A stretch of 64,000 nt of DNA from the NCBI GenBank assembly GCA_023412715.1, contig JAEZCC010000035.1:16904-80903 (forward strand). Reading direction: 5' to 3'. The position numbers and the translations under genes are program-made. The notes under the pieces were generated by a model that worked only from the letters and a program-made list of their open reading frames with translations, ran no database searches and was not told the DNA's origin. Below are positions 1-7,551 of this stretch, one piece after another. This stretch comes from Bacillota bacterium. Lineage in GTDB: Bacteria; Bacillota; Clostridia; Oscillospirales; Acutalibacteraceae. Numbering within the stretch: the stretch's first letter is position 1; the number at the start of each line of letters is the position of its first letter.

Positions 1-1
1 C

Positions 2-640
2 TGCAACGCCATCGCCATCCAGTGCTGGGACGCGCTGCAGCAGTCGCTCCACATGATGCCCTGCTGCGCGAACGCCCTGCTGACACAGGAGAACATCCCG
101 GTCGCCTGCGAAACGGACATCCACGGCGCCATTTCCGCGCTGATGGTCCAGGCCGCGGGAATGGGCAGAACGCCCAGCTTCTTCGTGGACTGGTCCGTGC
201 GCCACCCGACCAACGACAACGGCGAGCTGCTGCAGCACTGCGGCCCGTGGCCGATTTCGCTGGCGCGTGAAAAAGCGATTCTGGACCGCCCCTTCGCCTT
301 CCCCGACCACTGCCCCGGCTCGGTCGTGGCGCAGCTGAAGCCCGGCGAGCTCTCTCTGGTCCGGTTCGACGGCGACAACGGAAGCTACGGCGTCCTGCTG
401 GGCAACGCCCGCACCATCGAGGGCCCCAAGACCCACGGCACGTACTGCTGGGTGGAAATCCCGAACTGGAGCAAGGTGGAGTCCATGATTGTCAAAGGTC
501 CCTACGTGCATCACGCGGTCGGGATCCACGGCAACATCCTGCCCGTCATTTACGAGGCGCTGTCCTACATCCCCGGCGTCAGGGCCGATTTCTACAGCGA
601 AGAGCAGGAGTCGGAGACGAAAAACTTTTTCTTCCGGTAA
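2..640 (+). CDS. L-fucose isomerase-like sugar isomerase, C-terminal part (5' end outside window)
   Basis: The frame is open from the first bases of the window, so the N-terminus lies upstream. About 212 residues are visible, ending at the TAA at 638-640. They resemble the C-terminal half of the L-fucose/L-arabinose isomerase superfamily, which interconverts aldoses and ketoses. The segments CETDIHGAIS and HHAVGIHGN carry the acidic and histidine residues expected to bind the catalytic divalent metal; I assign these by family analogy. The next gene is an FGGY sugar kinase 72 bases downstream, so the pair probably performs isomerisation then phosphorylation of one sugar. The substrate cannot be told from this fragment. 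Confidence 0.8.
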   Translation, partial: CNAIAIQCWDALQQSLHMMPCCANALLTQENIPVACETDIHGAISALMVQAAGMGRTPSFFVDWSVRHPTNDNGELLQHCGPWPISLAREKAILDRPFAFPDHCPGSVVAQLKPGELSLVRFDGDNGSYGVLLGNARTIEGPKTHGTYCWVEIPNWSKVESMIVKGPYVHHAVGIHGNILPVIYEALSYIPGVRADFYSEEQESETKNFFFR

Positions 641-661
641 CTGCCGCACACAGGAAAAACA

Positions 662-696
662 TTCGGACCTGGCCGGGGTACCCGGCCAGGTCCGAA
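662..696 (+). other. Intercistronic perfect hairpin before kinase RBS
   Basis: Bases 662-677 and 681-696 form a 16-bp perfect G+C-rich stem with a three-base loop. It has no T-run, so it is unlikely to be an intrinsic terminator. It ends directly against the Shine-Dalgarno AAGGAGG of the kinase gene. A role in mRNA processing or in protecting one cistron is inference. Confidence 0.6.
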
Positions 697-712
697 AAGG
701 AGGCGCAACAGC

Positions 713-2215
713 ATGCTGCTGCTAGGAATAGACGTCGGCACCACGGGCGCAAAAGCCGCCGTGTTCGACGAGGACGGAAACCTGCACGGCTACGGCTTTG
801 AGGAATACGGAGTCGACACCCCCGCCCCCGGCCGCGCGGAACAGGACGCGGAGCTGGTCTGGGGCATCACGAAGCGTGTGATTGCGCAGGCCGCCCGGCA
901 GTCGGGCCCGGAGATCCGCGCGCTTTCCCTTTCCGTGCAGGGGGACGCCGTCCTGCCGATCGACTCGGAGCGCAGGGCTCTCGCCCCCGTGCAGCTCGGG
1001 ATGGACTACCGCGCCGTGGAAGAAAGCGCCCGGTGCGAAGAGCGGTACGGTTCCCTGCGGCTTTTCCAGCTCACGGGGATGCGGCCGCACCCGCTGAATT
1101 CCCTGCTCAAGATCCTCTGGATTAAAAACCACCGGCCGGAGCTGTACGAAAAGGCGTGGAAGTTCGTCACCTACGCCGACTTCCTCCTCGCAAAGCTGGG
1201 CAGCGACGAGATTGTGATCGACTTTTCCATGGCGAGCCGAACCATGGCCTGGGACCTGAAGGGGCAGAAATGGTCGCGCGAGATTCTGGACGGGCTCGGC
1301 ATCCCGGAGCAGAAGCTCGCAAAGCCCGTCCCCTCCGGCACCGCGGTCGGCACCGTCCCGGAAGCGCTGGCCGAAGAGCTCGGCATCCGCGCCGGCGCGC
1401 TGATTGTCGCGGGCGGGCACGACCAGACCTGCGCCGCGCTCGGCGCCGGCATCACGGGGGAAAACCTCGCGCTCGATTCCCACGGGACCGCCGAGGTGGT
1501 CTCGGCCGCGTTCCGGGAGCCGCGCCTCGACGAAACCATGTTCCGCAGCTATTACCCCTGCTACCTTCACACGGTCCCCGGCATGTACTTCACGTTCGCG
1601 CTCAACCACACCGGTGGAATCCTGCTGAAATGGTTCGTCGAAAATTTCTGCCAGAACGACCGCGCGGCGGCGGAGCAGGCGGGCTTCCGCCTGTACGAGT
1701 ACGTTCTTCACATGGCGAAGGAGGGGCCCTCCCCCCTGATGGTCCTTCCGTATTTCAACGGCAGAAGCACCCCGATCTGCGACCTGCAGGCAAAGGGCGC
1801 CATTCTGGGGCTGACGCTTTCCAGCACGCGGTACGACATTGCGAAAGCGATTCTGGAATCGCTCTCTTTCGAGATGCGCGTCAACCTGGAGACGCTTCGC
1901 AGCGCGGGGGTCGGCATCACCGGGCTGCGCTGCGTGGGCGGCGGCGCACGTTCGCCCATCGGCCTTCAGAACAAGGCGGACATCACGGGCCTGCCCGTCT
2001 CCACTCTCAAGGTGAGGGAGGCCGCCTGCCTGGGGGCGGCGATTCTGGCGGCAAGCGCCGCCGGGGCCTGCGGCAGCGTCCGCGAGGGCGCGGAAATCGT
2101 CGCCACGGCCCGCACCTATTACCCGGACCCCGCCGCAAGCCGCCTGTACGAAGACAGATATTGTATTTATGCGGGATTATATGATAGAATGAAGACAATT
2201 CTTCATCAGTTCTGA
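713..2215 (+). CDS. FGGY-family carbohydrate kinase
   Basis: A 500-residue protein of typical FGGY kinase length (xylulokinase, fuculokinase and rhamnulokinase relatives), which transfers phosphate from ATP to a sugar or ketose. The N-terminal phosphate-binding motif LGIDVGTTGAKAAVFD is at residues 3-18. The centre has AGGHDQTCAALGAG, and the C-terminal FGGY domain has the glycine-rich CVGGGARS loop of the ATP site. Start: ATG at 713, about 9 bases after AAGGAGG. It follows a fucose-isomerase-like gene and precedes an RpiR regulator, suggesting one catabolic operon. The actual sugar is not decidable from sequence alone. Confidence 0.9.
   Translation: MLLLGIDVGTTGAKAAVFDEDGNLHGYGFEEYGVDTPAPGRAEQDAELVWGITKRVIAQAARQSGPEIRALSLSVQGDAVLPIDSERRALAPVQLGMDYRAVEESARCEERYGSLRLFQLTGMRPHPLNSLLKILWIKNHRPELYEKAWKFVTYADFLLAKLGSDEIVIDFSMASRTMAWDLKGQKWSREILDGLGIPEQKLAKPVPSGTAVGTVPEALAEELGIRAGALIVAGGHDQTCAALGAGITGENLALDSHGTAEVVSAAFREPRLDETMFRSYYPCYLHTVPGMYFTFALNHTGGILLKWFVENFCQNDRAAAEQAGFRLYEYVLHMAKEGPSPLMVLPYFNGRSTPICDLQAKGAILGLTLSSTRYDIAKAILESLSFEMRVNLETLRSAGVGITGLRCVGGGARSPIGLQNKADITGLPVSTLKVREAACLGAAILAASAAGACGSVREGAEIVATARTYYPDPAASRLYEDRYCIYAGLYDRMKTILHQF
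2161..2190 (+). promoter_or_regulatory. Possible internal promoter for the RpiR gene
   Basis: TTGTAT at 2161-2166 and TAGAAT at 2185-2190 are separated by 18 bases. They lie inside the 3' end of the kinase gene, in a locally AT-rich stretch, 43 bases ahead of the RpiR start. This would allow the regulator to be made independently of the operon. It is pattern-based only. Confidence 0.35.
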
Positions 2216-2232
2216 GAAAGGACGCGGAAGCC

Positions 2233-3105
2233 ATGGAACAGAAGCTTTTCAGTGAAAAGCTTTCGCGAAACTGCCTGATCCGGATCCAGTCCGTTTATAA
2301 AAATTTAAAGACCGCAGAGAAAAAGGCAGCGGATTTTATTCTGGAGAATCCAGAAACCATAGCGAACGATACCATTGTAGAGGCCGCGGGCCTCGCTGGC
2401 TGCAGCGAAGCCACGCTGGTCCGCGTCGCCCGCAAGCTCGGCTACTCGGGGTACGTCATGCTCAAAGCGTCCATTCTGCAAAACGACGAAAACGACTCCG
2501 GCATCCTTTACGGTGAGATAAAGCCGAACGACGAGCCGATCGAAGTGGCGAACAAAATCTTCCAGACGTTCATCCAGAGTCTGGTGGACACGTCGGGCCT
2601 GCTGAACAACGAAACCTACCTGCAGGCGCTGGACCGGATTCAGCACGCGAAGCACCTGCTGTTTGCCGGCGCAGGGGACGCCTACACGGTGGCCTACACC
2701 GGCTACCTGAAATTCTCGCGCATCGGCCTGAGCGCCAGCTGCCCGCAGGATTTCGACATCCAGCTCATGGAGGCTTCCAAGCTCGGGCCGGACGACCTGT
2801 TCGTCATCATCTCGCACACGGGGCAGACCCAGAGCATCTACGAGGTGGAAAAATACGCCAAACGCGCCGGGACGCCGATTCTCGTCATCACCAACTACCC
2901 CATGTCCCCGATTGCAAGGGCCGCGGACATGGTCCTGCTGACCGCGACGTTCGTCCCGAACATGTTCGGCGAAATCATGACGAAGCGGGTCGCCGAGCTC
3001 TGCCTGCTGGAGACCCTGTACGTGAACACCATCATGCGGGCCGACGGCAGCGTGGGCGAAAGGCTGAAAAACGCGACCAAGGCAATCTCCATCAACAAGC
3101 TCTGA
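2233..3105 (+). CDS. RpiR/MurR-family transcriptional regulator (HTH + SIS)
   Basis: 290 residues. The N-terminal HTH_6 domain (about 10-85) includes LAGCSEATLVRVARKLGYSG, the recognition-helix region. The C-terminal SIS domain (about 115-260) contains LFAGAGDAYTVA and VIISHTGQTQS, the phosphosugar-binding loops. RpiR proteins sense a phosphosugar and control the linked catabolic genes. It lies 17 bases after the kinase stop and probably regulates the isomerase-kinase operon. Start: ATG at 2233, behind GAAAGGA. Whether it activates or represses cannot be told. Confidence 0.92.
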   Translation: MEQKLFSEKLSRNCLIRIQSVYKNLKTAEKKAADFILENPETIANDTIVEAAGLAGCSEATLVRVARKLGYSGYVMLKASILQNDENDSGILYGEIKPNDEPIEVANKIFQTFIQSLVDTSGLLNNETYLQALDRIQHAKHLLFAGAGDAYTVAYTGYLKFSRIGLSASCPQDFDIQLMEASKLGPDDLFVIISHTGQTQSIYEVEKYAKRAGTPILVITNYPMSPIARAADMVLLTATFVPNMFGEIMTKRVAELCLLETLYVNTIMRADGSVGERLKNATKAISINKL

Positions 3106-3121
3106 TCTTGCCGGGCCGCCC

Positions 3122-4165
3122 TCATTTTCCCGGCGCCAGCGGCGCGCCGCTCGAGTTTCTCACCTCCAGATGCGGCCGGAAGACCGTTACGTGCGGCGCC
3201 GCTTTGTCTCCGTTCAGGCGGTCGATGACATACTGCGCGGCCGTGCCGCCGATGGACGACTGCTGAATCGCCACGCTGCTCAGCGTGGGGAAAAGCAGGT
3301 CCGCAATATCCGTATTGTCCATGGACACCAGCGCAATCTGTTCGGGGATCCGGATTTTCTGTTCCGAAAACGCGCGGTAGACGCCCTGCGCCATCATGTC
3401 GTTCGCCGTGCAGACGGCCGTCGGACGGCTTCCGACCATCGCGGCGATCCGCATGCCGCACTCGTACCCGAAGCGGTTGGTATATCCTCCAGTGAAGATG
3501 CAGCCGTCGTCCCGGGCGATCCCGTTTTCGCCGAGGGCCCTGAGATATCCGTCCAGGCGCTCCCCGCCCGCCGGGATGTCCGTCGAAAGCCCGATGTAGC
3601 CGATCTTCCTGTGGCCGAGCGAAATCAGGTGCGACGCAGCCGAATACGTCCCCTCGCCGGTGTCGGTCCCGACAAAGTCGAACGGGATCTTCTCCGGAAA
3701 GCGGAAACGCGAAACCGTGCTGATCGCGGCCGGCTTGCCGAACTGCTCCAGCGCCTCCATATGGGCCGGGGAAAAGCGGAAGGCAATATCGATCACCGCG
3801 TCCACAAGATTGAACTTGGACTGGAAAAAAGTTTTCCAGTCCTTTGGTTCCTTGTCCTGAACAATGCTGAGCACGACCGAGTACCCCGCCTGCGCGCATA
3901 CCCTGTGCACCGACGAGACCAGGTCGAAATAGAACAGGTTCGAAAATTCCGGGATCTGCAGCAGGATCTGCTCGCTGCGGGACTGCCGCAGCGCCTTGGC
4001 CGCAACGTTCGGGGAATACCCCAGCCCTTTCGCCGCGTTCAGGATGCGCTCCCTGGTCTGCTCCGCGACGGTCCCCTTCCCGTTCAGGACCTTTGAAACG
4101 GTCGCCCCGCTCACTCCCGTCCGGGAGGCAATGTCATAAATGGTCACCGCGTGTTTCTTCTTCAA
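3122..4165 (-). CDS. LacI-family transcriptional regulator
   Basis: 347 residues from a TTG start at 4165, preceded by GAGGGA at good spacing; upstream in-frame starts would add a tail unlike the family. The N-terminal LacI helix-turn-helix reads AVTIYDIASRTGVSGATVSK, and a hinge-helix region follows. The rest is a periplasmic-binding-protein-like sensor domain (LVDAVIDIAF, FVGTDTGEGTYSAASHLISLGHRKIGYIG). It is divergent from the aldolase/kinase operon, with two CG-centred palindromes between them that are likely its operators. It probably represses that operon and itself until a sugar or sugar phosphate binds. Confidence 0.93.
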   Translation of the reverse strand: MKKKHAVTIYDIASRTGVSGATVSKVLNGKGTVAEQTRERILNAAKGLGYSPNVAAKALRQSRSEQILLQIPEFSNLFYFDLVSSVHRVCAQAGYSVVLSIVQDKEPKDWKTFFQSKFNLVDAVIDIAFRFSPAHMEALEQFGKPAAISTVSRFRFPEKIPFDFVGTDTGEGTYSAASHLISLGHRKIGYIGLSTDIPAGGERLDGYLRALGENGIARDDGCIFTGGYTNRFGYECGMRIAAMVGSRPTAVCTANDMMAQGVYRAFSEQKIRIPEQIALVSMDNTDIADLLFPTLSSVAIQQSSIGGTAAQYVIDRLNGDKAAPHVTVFRPHLEVRNSSGAPLAPGK

Positions 4166-4280
4166 CAGGATTCCCTCTTTATCCGTTTTCGGCGCGGACG
4201 CCGTGATTTCCGCCGCCCGTAATTTTTCTGAAATTACCGCTTGAAGTTTTGCTGAAACCAGTGTATCATAGAATTGTTGG

Positions 4281-4298
4281 GGAAGCAATCGATTTCCT
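4281..4298. promoter_or_regulatory. Putative LacI-family operator O1 (imperfect)
   Basis: An imperfect palindrome centred on CG at 4290-4291, with core GCAATCGATTTC. It shares CAATCGATT with the perfect palindrome at 4447-4462. It is adjacent to the probable leftward promoter of the LacI gene, consistent with autoregulation. Confidence 0.55.
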
Positions 4299-4446
4299 AA
4301 AATATTTTTTCACATTTTTTTGTACATATTTTCACTCATCCGCGTAAAACAGCCTGTTTACAGCTGTTCGCGTCTTACGGTATGGATTTCAGCGTGATCC
4401 TCCCGAATCGAAGGGATGCTGCGATTCATAATTTTTTTGGGGAGTC

Positions 4447-4462
4447 AGGCAATCGATTGCCT
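4447..4462. promoter_or_regulatory. Putative LacI-family operator O2 (perfect 16-bp palindrome)
   Basis: AGGCAATCGATTGCCT is a perfect palindrome with the central CG typical of LacI-family operators. It lies about 157 bases from the related O1 site, in the same divergent region. The pair could allow DNA looping, which is inference. The target is most likely the adjacent LacI-family protein. Confidence 0.7.
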
Positions 4463-4613
4463 TCTAAGTCATGCGGGGCCCTATGCCGTGCCCGGACCCG
4501 GGCAGGCTTCAAATTCGGCAAGCCGCCTGCCGAAAACGGCGGCTGCCGCGGAACCCGGCCGCAGGAGGACGAAAATCCCCCTGCACCGGGCCCCGCGGCA
4601 CACAGGAGCTCTT

Positions 4614-5195
4614 ATGTACTACATCGACCATTTTACAGCGCTGGTGCAGGCGATTCGACTTCTGTACGAAAAGGGACTTGCAGTATCGGGGCGCGGAAGC
4701 GTAAGCGAGCGGATGTCGGAAGACTGCGTTCTTCTCACCCCTCTGGGGATGCATCCGCTGCGCATCCAGCCGGAAAACCTGCTTGAAAGCTCCCTGCGCA
4801 CGGCCCCCGCCTGCGCGGAGCACCGGGCGCACCGCGCGCTGTACCGCGCGTACGCCCCGCAGGCCGCGGCAATCGCGCCGCTTCCCTACGCTCTCGCGCT
4901 CGCGCGGGCTGCGGGCGGCGATTTCGCCGGCATCCTGCCCGAATTCCTGCGCGCAGGGTTCCGGGTGTTCGACCCCGGCGCCGGCAGTAGCCCCGCAGCA
5001 AAACCGGCGGAAAAAGGAAAGGATCCGCAGCGGCTGCTTTATCTGCCGGGGATCGGGTTTGCCGCGCTCGCGGCCACGGGGCTGGACTGCGCCGGCATTC
5101 TGGAAGCCGCCGAAAGCGCCTGCAAGGCGGAATGCCTTCTGAGGCTGCTGCAGGCGCCCGGCGGGTTCTGTCCGGGGGAAGGCGCGCGAATCTGA
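4614..5195 (+). CDS. Degenerate class II aldolase/adducin-like protein (probable pseudoenzyme)
   Basis: 193 residues; ATG at 4614 follows AGGAG. It aligns along its length with the intact class II aldolase encoded next door: LVQAIRLLYEKGLAVSGRGSVSERM matches LLAAGKMVYDKGNLVAKDGNLSVRL in register. The zinc-binding HTH segment of the neighbour (IVHTHAPV) corresponds here to IAPLPYAL, and the third histidine (ALHGALAF) to LPGIGFAA. All three metal ligands are therefore missing. It is also somewhat shorter than the usual 210-230 residues. It may be a decaying duplicate or a regulatory/structural partner; the frame is intact with a good RBS. First gene of the aldolase-kinase operon. Confidence 0.6.
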   Translation: MYYIDHFTALVQAIRLLYEKGLAVSGRGSVSERMSEDCVLLTPLGMHPLRIQPENLLESSLRTAPACAEHRAHRALYRAYAPQAAAIAPLPYALALARAAGGDFAGILPEFLRAGFRVFDPGAGSSPAAKPAEKGKDPQRLLYLPGIGFAALAATGLDCAGILEAAESACKAECLLRLLQAPGGFCPGEGARI

Positions 5196-5213
5196 ACAAA
5201 GGCGGAATGGAAA

Positions 5214-5867
5214 ATGAATTTTTACACCGAATGGAAAGCCCGCAGCGACCTGCTTGCGGCCGGGAAAATGGTCTATGACAAGGGCAACCTCGTCGCGAAA
5301 GACGGCAACCTGAGCGTCCGCCTTCCCGACGGCAATATTCTGATTACCTGCACGGGGTGCTGCAAAGGGGACATGACCATGGCCCAGATTACGAAAATCG
5401 ACCCGGAGGGCCGCGTCCTTTCGGGGGATCCTCCGGCGCGGGACTACCGGATGCATCTGGCCGTCTACAAAGAGAGAGACGATATCTGCGGCATCGTGCA
5501 CACCCACGCGCCCGTCACGACGGGATTCGCCTCTTCGTCCTTCGACGTGGAATCCGTGCTGATTCCGGAGGTCATGCTTTTTCTCGGGGAGATCGCGTTT
5601 TCCGGGTACGCCACGCCGACGACCGAAGAAGTGCCGCGCAGCGTGGTGGAAGCCATGCGCCGCAAGCCCGGCTCCTCCGTCGTCGTCATGGCGCTGCACG
5701 GCGCGCTCGCTTTCGACCGGAACGTTCTCAACGCGGCCTATAAAATTCTTTCGCTCGACATGGCGCTTTCCGTGACGGCCGTCGCCCGCAGTCTGGGGGG
5801 CCTGCGAGCCCTGACCGACGGGCAGATGCAGGCGCTGCAGCGGCTGCTGCATCCAAATGAAACATAG
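5214..5867 (+). CDS. Class II aldolase (L-fuculose-phosphate aldolase-like)
   Basis: 217 residues, normal length for the zinc-dependent class II aldolase/adducin family, which includes fuculose-1-P and rhamnulose-1-P aldolases and ribulose-5-P 4-epimerase. The metal-binding HTHAP is at about residues 98-102, a third histidine lies in ALHGALAF, and the phosphate-binding segments resemble GNLSVR and TCTGCCKGDM. The residue preceding YRMHLAVY, commonly glutamate in aldolases, is aspartate here (ARDYRMH). The adjacent FGGY kinase would supply the phosphorylated ketose, giving dihydroxyacetone phosphate plus an aldehyde. The sugar is unknown. Confidence 0.88.
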   Translation: MNFYTEWKARSDLLAAGKMVYDKGNLVAKDGNLSVRLPDGNILITCTGCCKGDMTMAQITKIDPEGRVLSGDPPARDYRMHLAVYKERDDICGIVHTHAPVTTGFASSSFDVESVLIPEVMLFLGEIAFSGYATPTTEEVPRSVVEAMRRKPGSSVVVMALHGALAFDRNVLNAAYKILSLDMALSVTAVARSLGGLRALTDGQMQALQRLLHPNET

Positions 5868-5891
5868 TCTTTGGGAAGGAAGTTGTATGGA

Positions 5892-7454
5892 ATGAAGGCA
5901 TATCTTCTGGGGATCGATTTCGGGACCGGCGGCGCGAAGGCCTGCATCACGGACGAGCGGATGGAGCAGCTCTCTTACGCTTTTTCGGAGTACCCCATTT
6001 TTACCGACCACCCTGGGTGGAGCGAGCACGACCCCGAACGCTACTGGACGACCGCCTGCCGGCTGATCCGCGAATGCATCGGGAAAGCGAAAATCGCCCC
6101 GAAGCAGATCGCCGGCGTCGCCGCCTCCTCCGCAAAGCCCTCCCTCGTGATGGTCGACCGCGACGGCAACCCGATCAACCGCGCGTACAACCTGATGGAC
6201 CGCCGCGCGACGGCGCAGGCCGCGCGCCTGGAAAAGCTGCTCGGCAAAGACAGGATCTTCCGTCTGACCGGGGACCGGCTGGAGGACCATCCGTCCATGG
6301 TCAACCTGCTGTGGGAAAAAGAAAACCGCCCCGAAGACTACGCGCGCATCCGCAAGGCGCTGGACATCGACGGCTTCATCACTATGAAGCTGACCGGAGT
6401 CTGCCAGATCAACAATTCCGGCGCGCCGCTGTTCGGGGTGGCGTATGACCTGAAACGGAATTGCTGGGACGAATCGATTCTGGAACAGATTGGGATCGAT
6501 CGCGCTATTCTCCCCGACGTCAACGCCTGCGCAGACGTCGTCGGCACCGTGACGCCCGCCGCCGCCGAAGAATGCGGCCTCGCGCCCGGCACGCCGGTCT
6601 GCGCGGGGCAGGTGGACTGCAATGCGGCATGGCTCGGCGCCGGCTCGCTCAAGGACGGGGACGTGCAGATGAACCTCGGCACCTGCGGGAATTTCGGCTT
6701 TCTTCACCAGAACACGGACTTCCCCGACGGCATGATCACCATTCCCTACACGATCCCCGGGAAGCTGATCACCGTGCCCACCACGACGACGGGCGGGCAG
6801 CTGATCCGGTATTTCCGCGACACGTTCTGCCAGATGGAGGCGGGGGCCGCCGACCTGACCGGGCAGAGCGTCTATGGCATGATCGACATGGAGGCGGACA
6901 GGATCCCCGCCGGGAGCGACGGCCTCGTCATGCTCCCCTATATGATGGGGGAACGCACCCCCATCTGGGACACCTCCGCTCGTGGCGTTCTGTTCGGCCT
7001 TTCGCTGCGGCACACAAAAGGGCACGTCGCGCGGGCCATGATGGAAGCGGTCGCCTACGCCCTGTACGACTCGTTTTACCGAATCCGTGAGGGGAACTAC
7101 CCGCTCAACTTCCCGATTGTCCTGAACGAGGGCGGCGCGAAGAGCAGGATCTGGCGCCGCATCATCACCGACGTGCTGAACGTGCCCACGGTGCTGACGG
7201 AAAGCAGGACAGGCGCGCCCTACGGGGACGCCCTGCTCGCCGGGGTCGCCTGCGGGGCGATCGACGGCTTTTCCGCTGCGGCCGAAAAGGTGCGGTACCA
7301 GTCCCCCATGTACCCGGACCCGGATGCGCACGCGCTTTACATGGATTACTTCCAGATCTACCAGAGCCTGTACCGCCACCTGAAAGAGGATTTCCGCAGC
7401 CTGGCCGCTGTCTCTGAGAAATATTCGCAGAAGCCGGAGGCGGGCCGGGAATAA
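5892..7454 (+). CDS. FGGY-family carbohydrate kinase (second)
   Basis: 520 residues from ATG 5892, spaced correctly after GGAAGGA; an in-frame TTG at 5871 would place the start on top of that RBS. The N-terminal ATP/phosphate motif LGIDFGTGGAKACITD is clear. The C-terminal domain has LNEGGAKSRIWRRIITDVL in the ATP-binding region. It lies 24 bases after the class II aldolase gene and forms the third gene of the LacI-controlled operon. It differs clearly from the kinase at 713-2215, so two separate sugar routes are likely. It ends just ahead of a bidirectional terminator. Confidence 0.9.
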   Translation: MKAYLLGIDFGTGGAKACITDERMEQLSYAFSEYPIFTDHPGWSEHDPERYWTTACRLIRECIGKAKIAPKQIAGVAASSAKPSLVMVDRDGNPINRAYNLMDRRATAQAARLEKLLGKDRIFRLTGDRLEDHPSMVNLLWEKENRPEDYARIRKALDIDGFITMKLTGVCQINNSGAPLFGVAYDLKRNCWDESILEQIGIDRAILPDVNACADVVGTVTPAAAEECGLAPGTPVCAGQVDCNAAWLGAGSLKDGDVQMNLGTCGNFGFLHQNTDFPDGMITIPYTIPGKLITVPTTTTGGQLIRYFRDTFCQMEAGAADLTGQSVYGMIDMEADRIPAGSDGLVMLPYMMGERTPIWDTSARGVLFGLSLRHTKGHVARAMMEAVAYALYDSFYRIREGNYPLNFPIVLNEGGAKSRIWRRIITDVLNVPTVLTESRTGAPYGDALLAGVACGAIDGFSAAAEKVRYQSPMYPDPDAHALYMDYFQIYQSLYRHLKEDFRSLAAVSEKYSQKPEAGRE

Positions 7455-7475
7455 AGCAGCCCCGCCGAAAACGCG

Positions 7476-7519
7476 AAAAGCGGCCCGTTCTTCGCACAGA
7501 AGGAGCGGGCCGCTTTTTT
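7476..7519. terminator. Bidirectional intrinsic terminator
   Basis: AAAAGCGGCCCG (7476-7487) pairs with CGGGCCGCTTTT (7506-7517), and the stem is flanked by an A-run on one side and a T-run on the other. It sits between two convergent genes, the kinase ending at 7454 and the M20 peptidase ending at 7552, and can serve both strands. Confidence 0.85.
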
Positions 7520-7551
7520 CCTTGCCCAGTTGCCGCCAAAGGTCCGCGGGT

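Larger units (their letters stand above)
4166..4613. other. Divergent regulatory intergenic region (no gene seen)
   Basis: 448 bases between the LacI gene (leftward) and the aldolase-like gene (rightward). I find no convincing coding sequence. It contains an A/T-rich core (4297-4360), two LacI-type palindromes (4281-4298 and 4447-4462) and a TATGAT -10-like element on the minus strand near 4265. A possible rightward promoter is TTTACA at 4357-4362 with TATGGA at 4381-4386 (18-base spacer). A long 5' leader for the rightward operon is implied. Confidence 0.5.

Noticed and set aside
4382..4786. Plus-strand frames in the LacI/aldolase intergenic region
   Set aside because: They run through operators and RBS of the aldolase-like gene, lack ribosome sites and have shadow-like composition.
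4509..7379. A very long open frame (956 codons) on the minus strand across the aldolase and second FGGY kinase genes
   Set aside because: It is the antisense shadow of clear plus-strand genes in G+C-rich sequence; the translation is Arg/Gly/Val/His-rich with no domain, and has no RBS.
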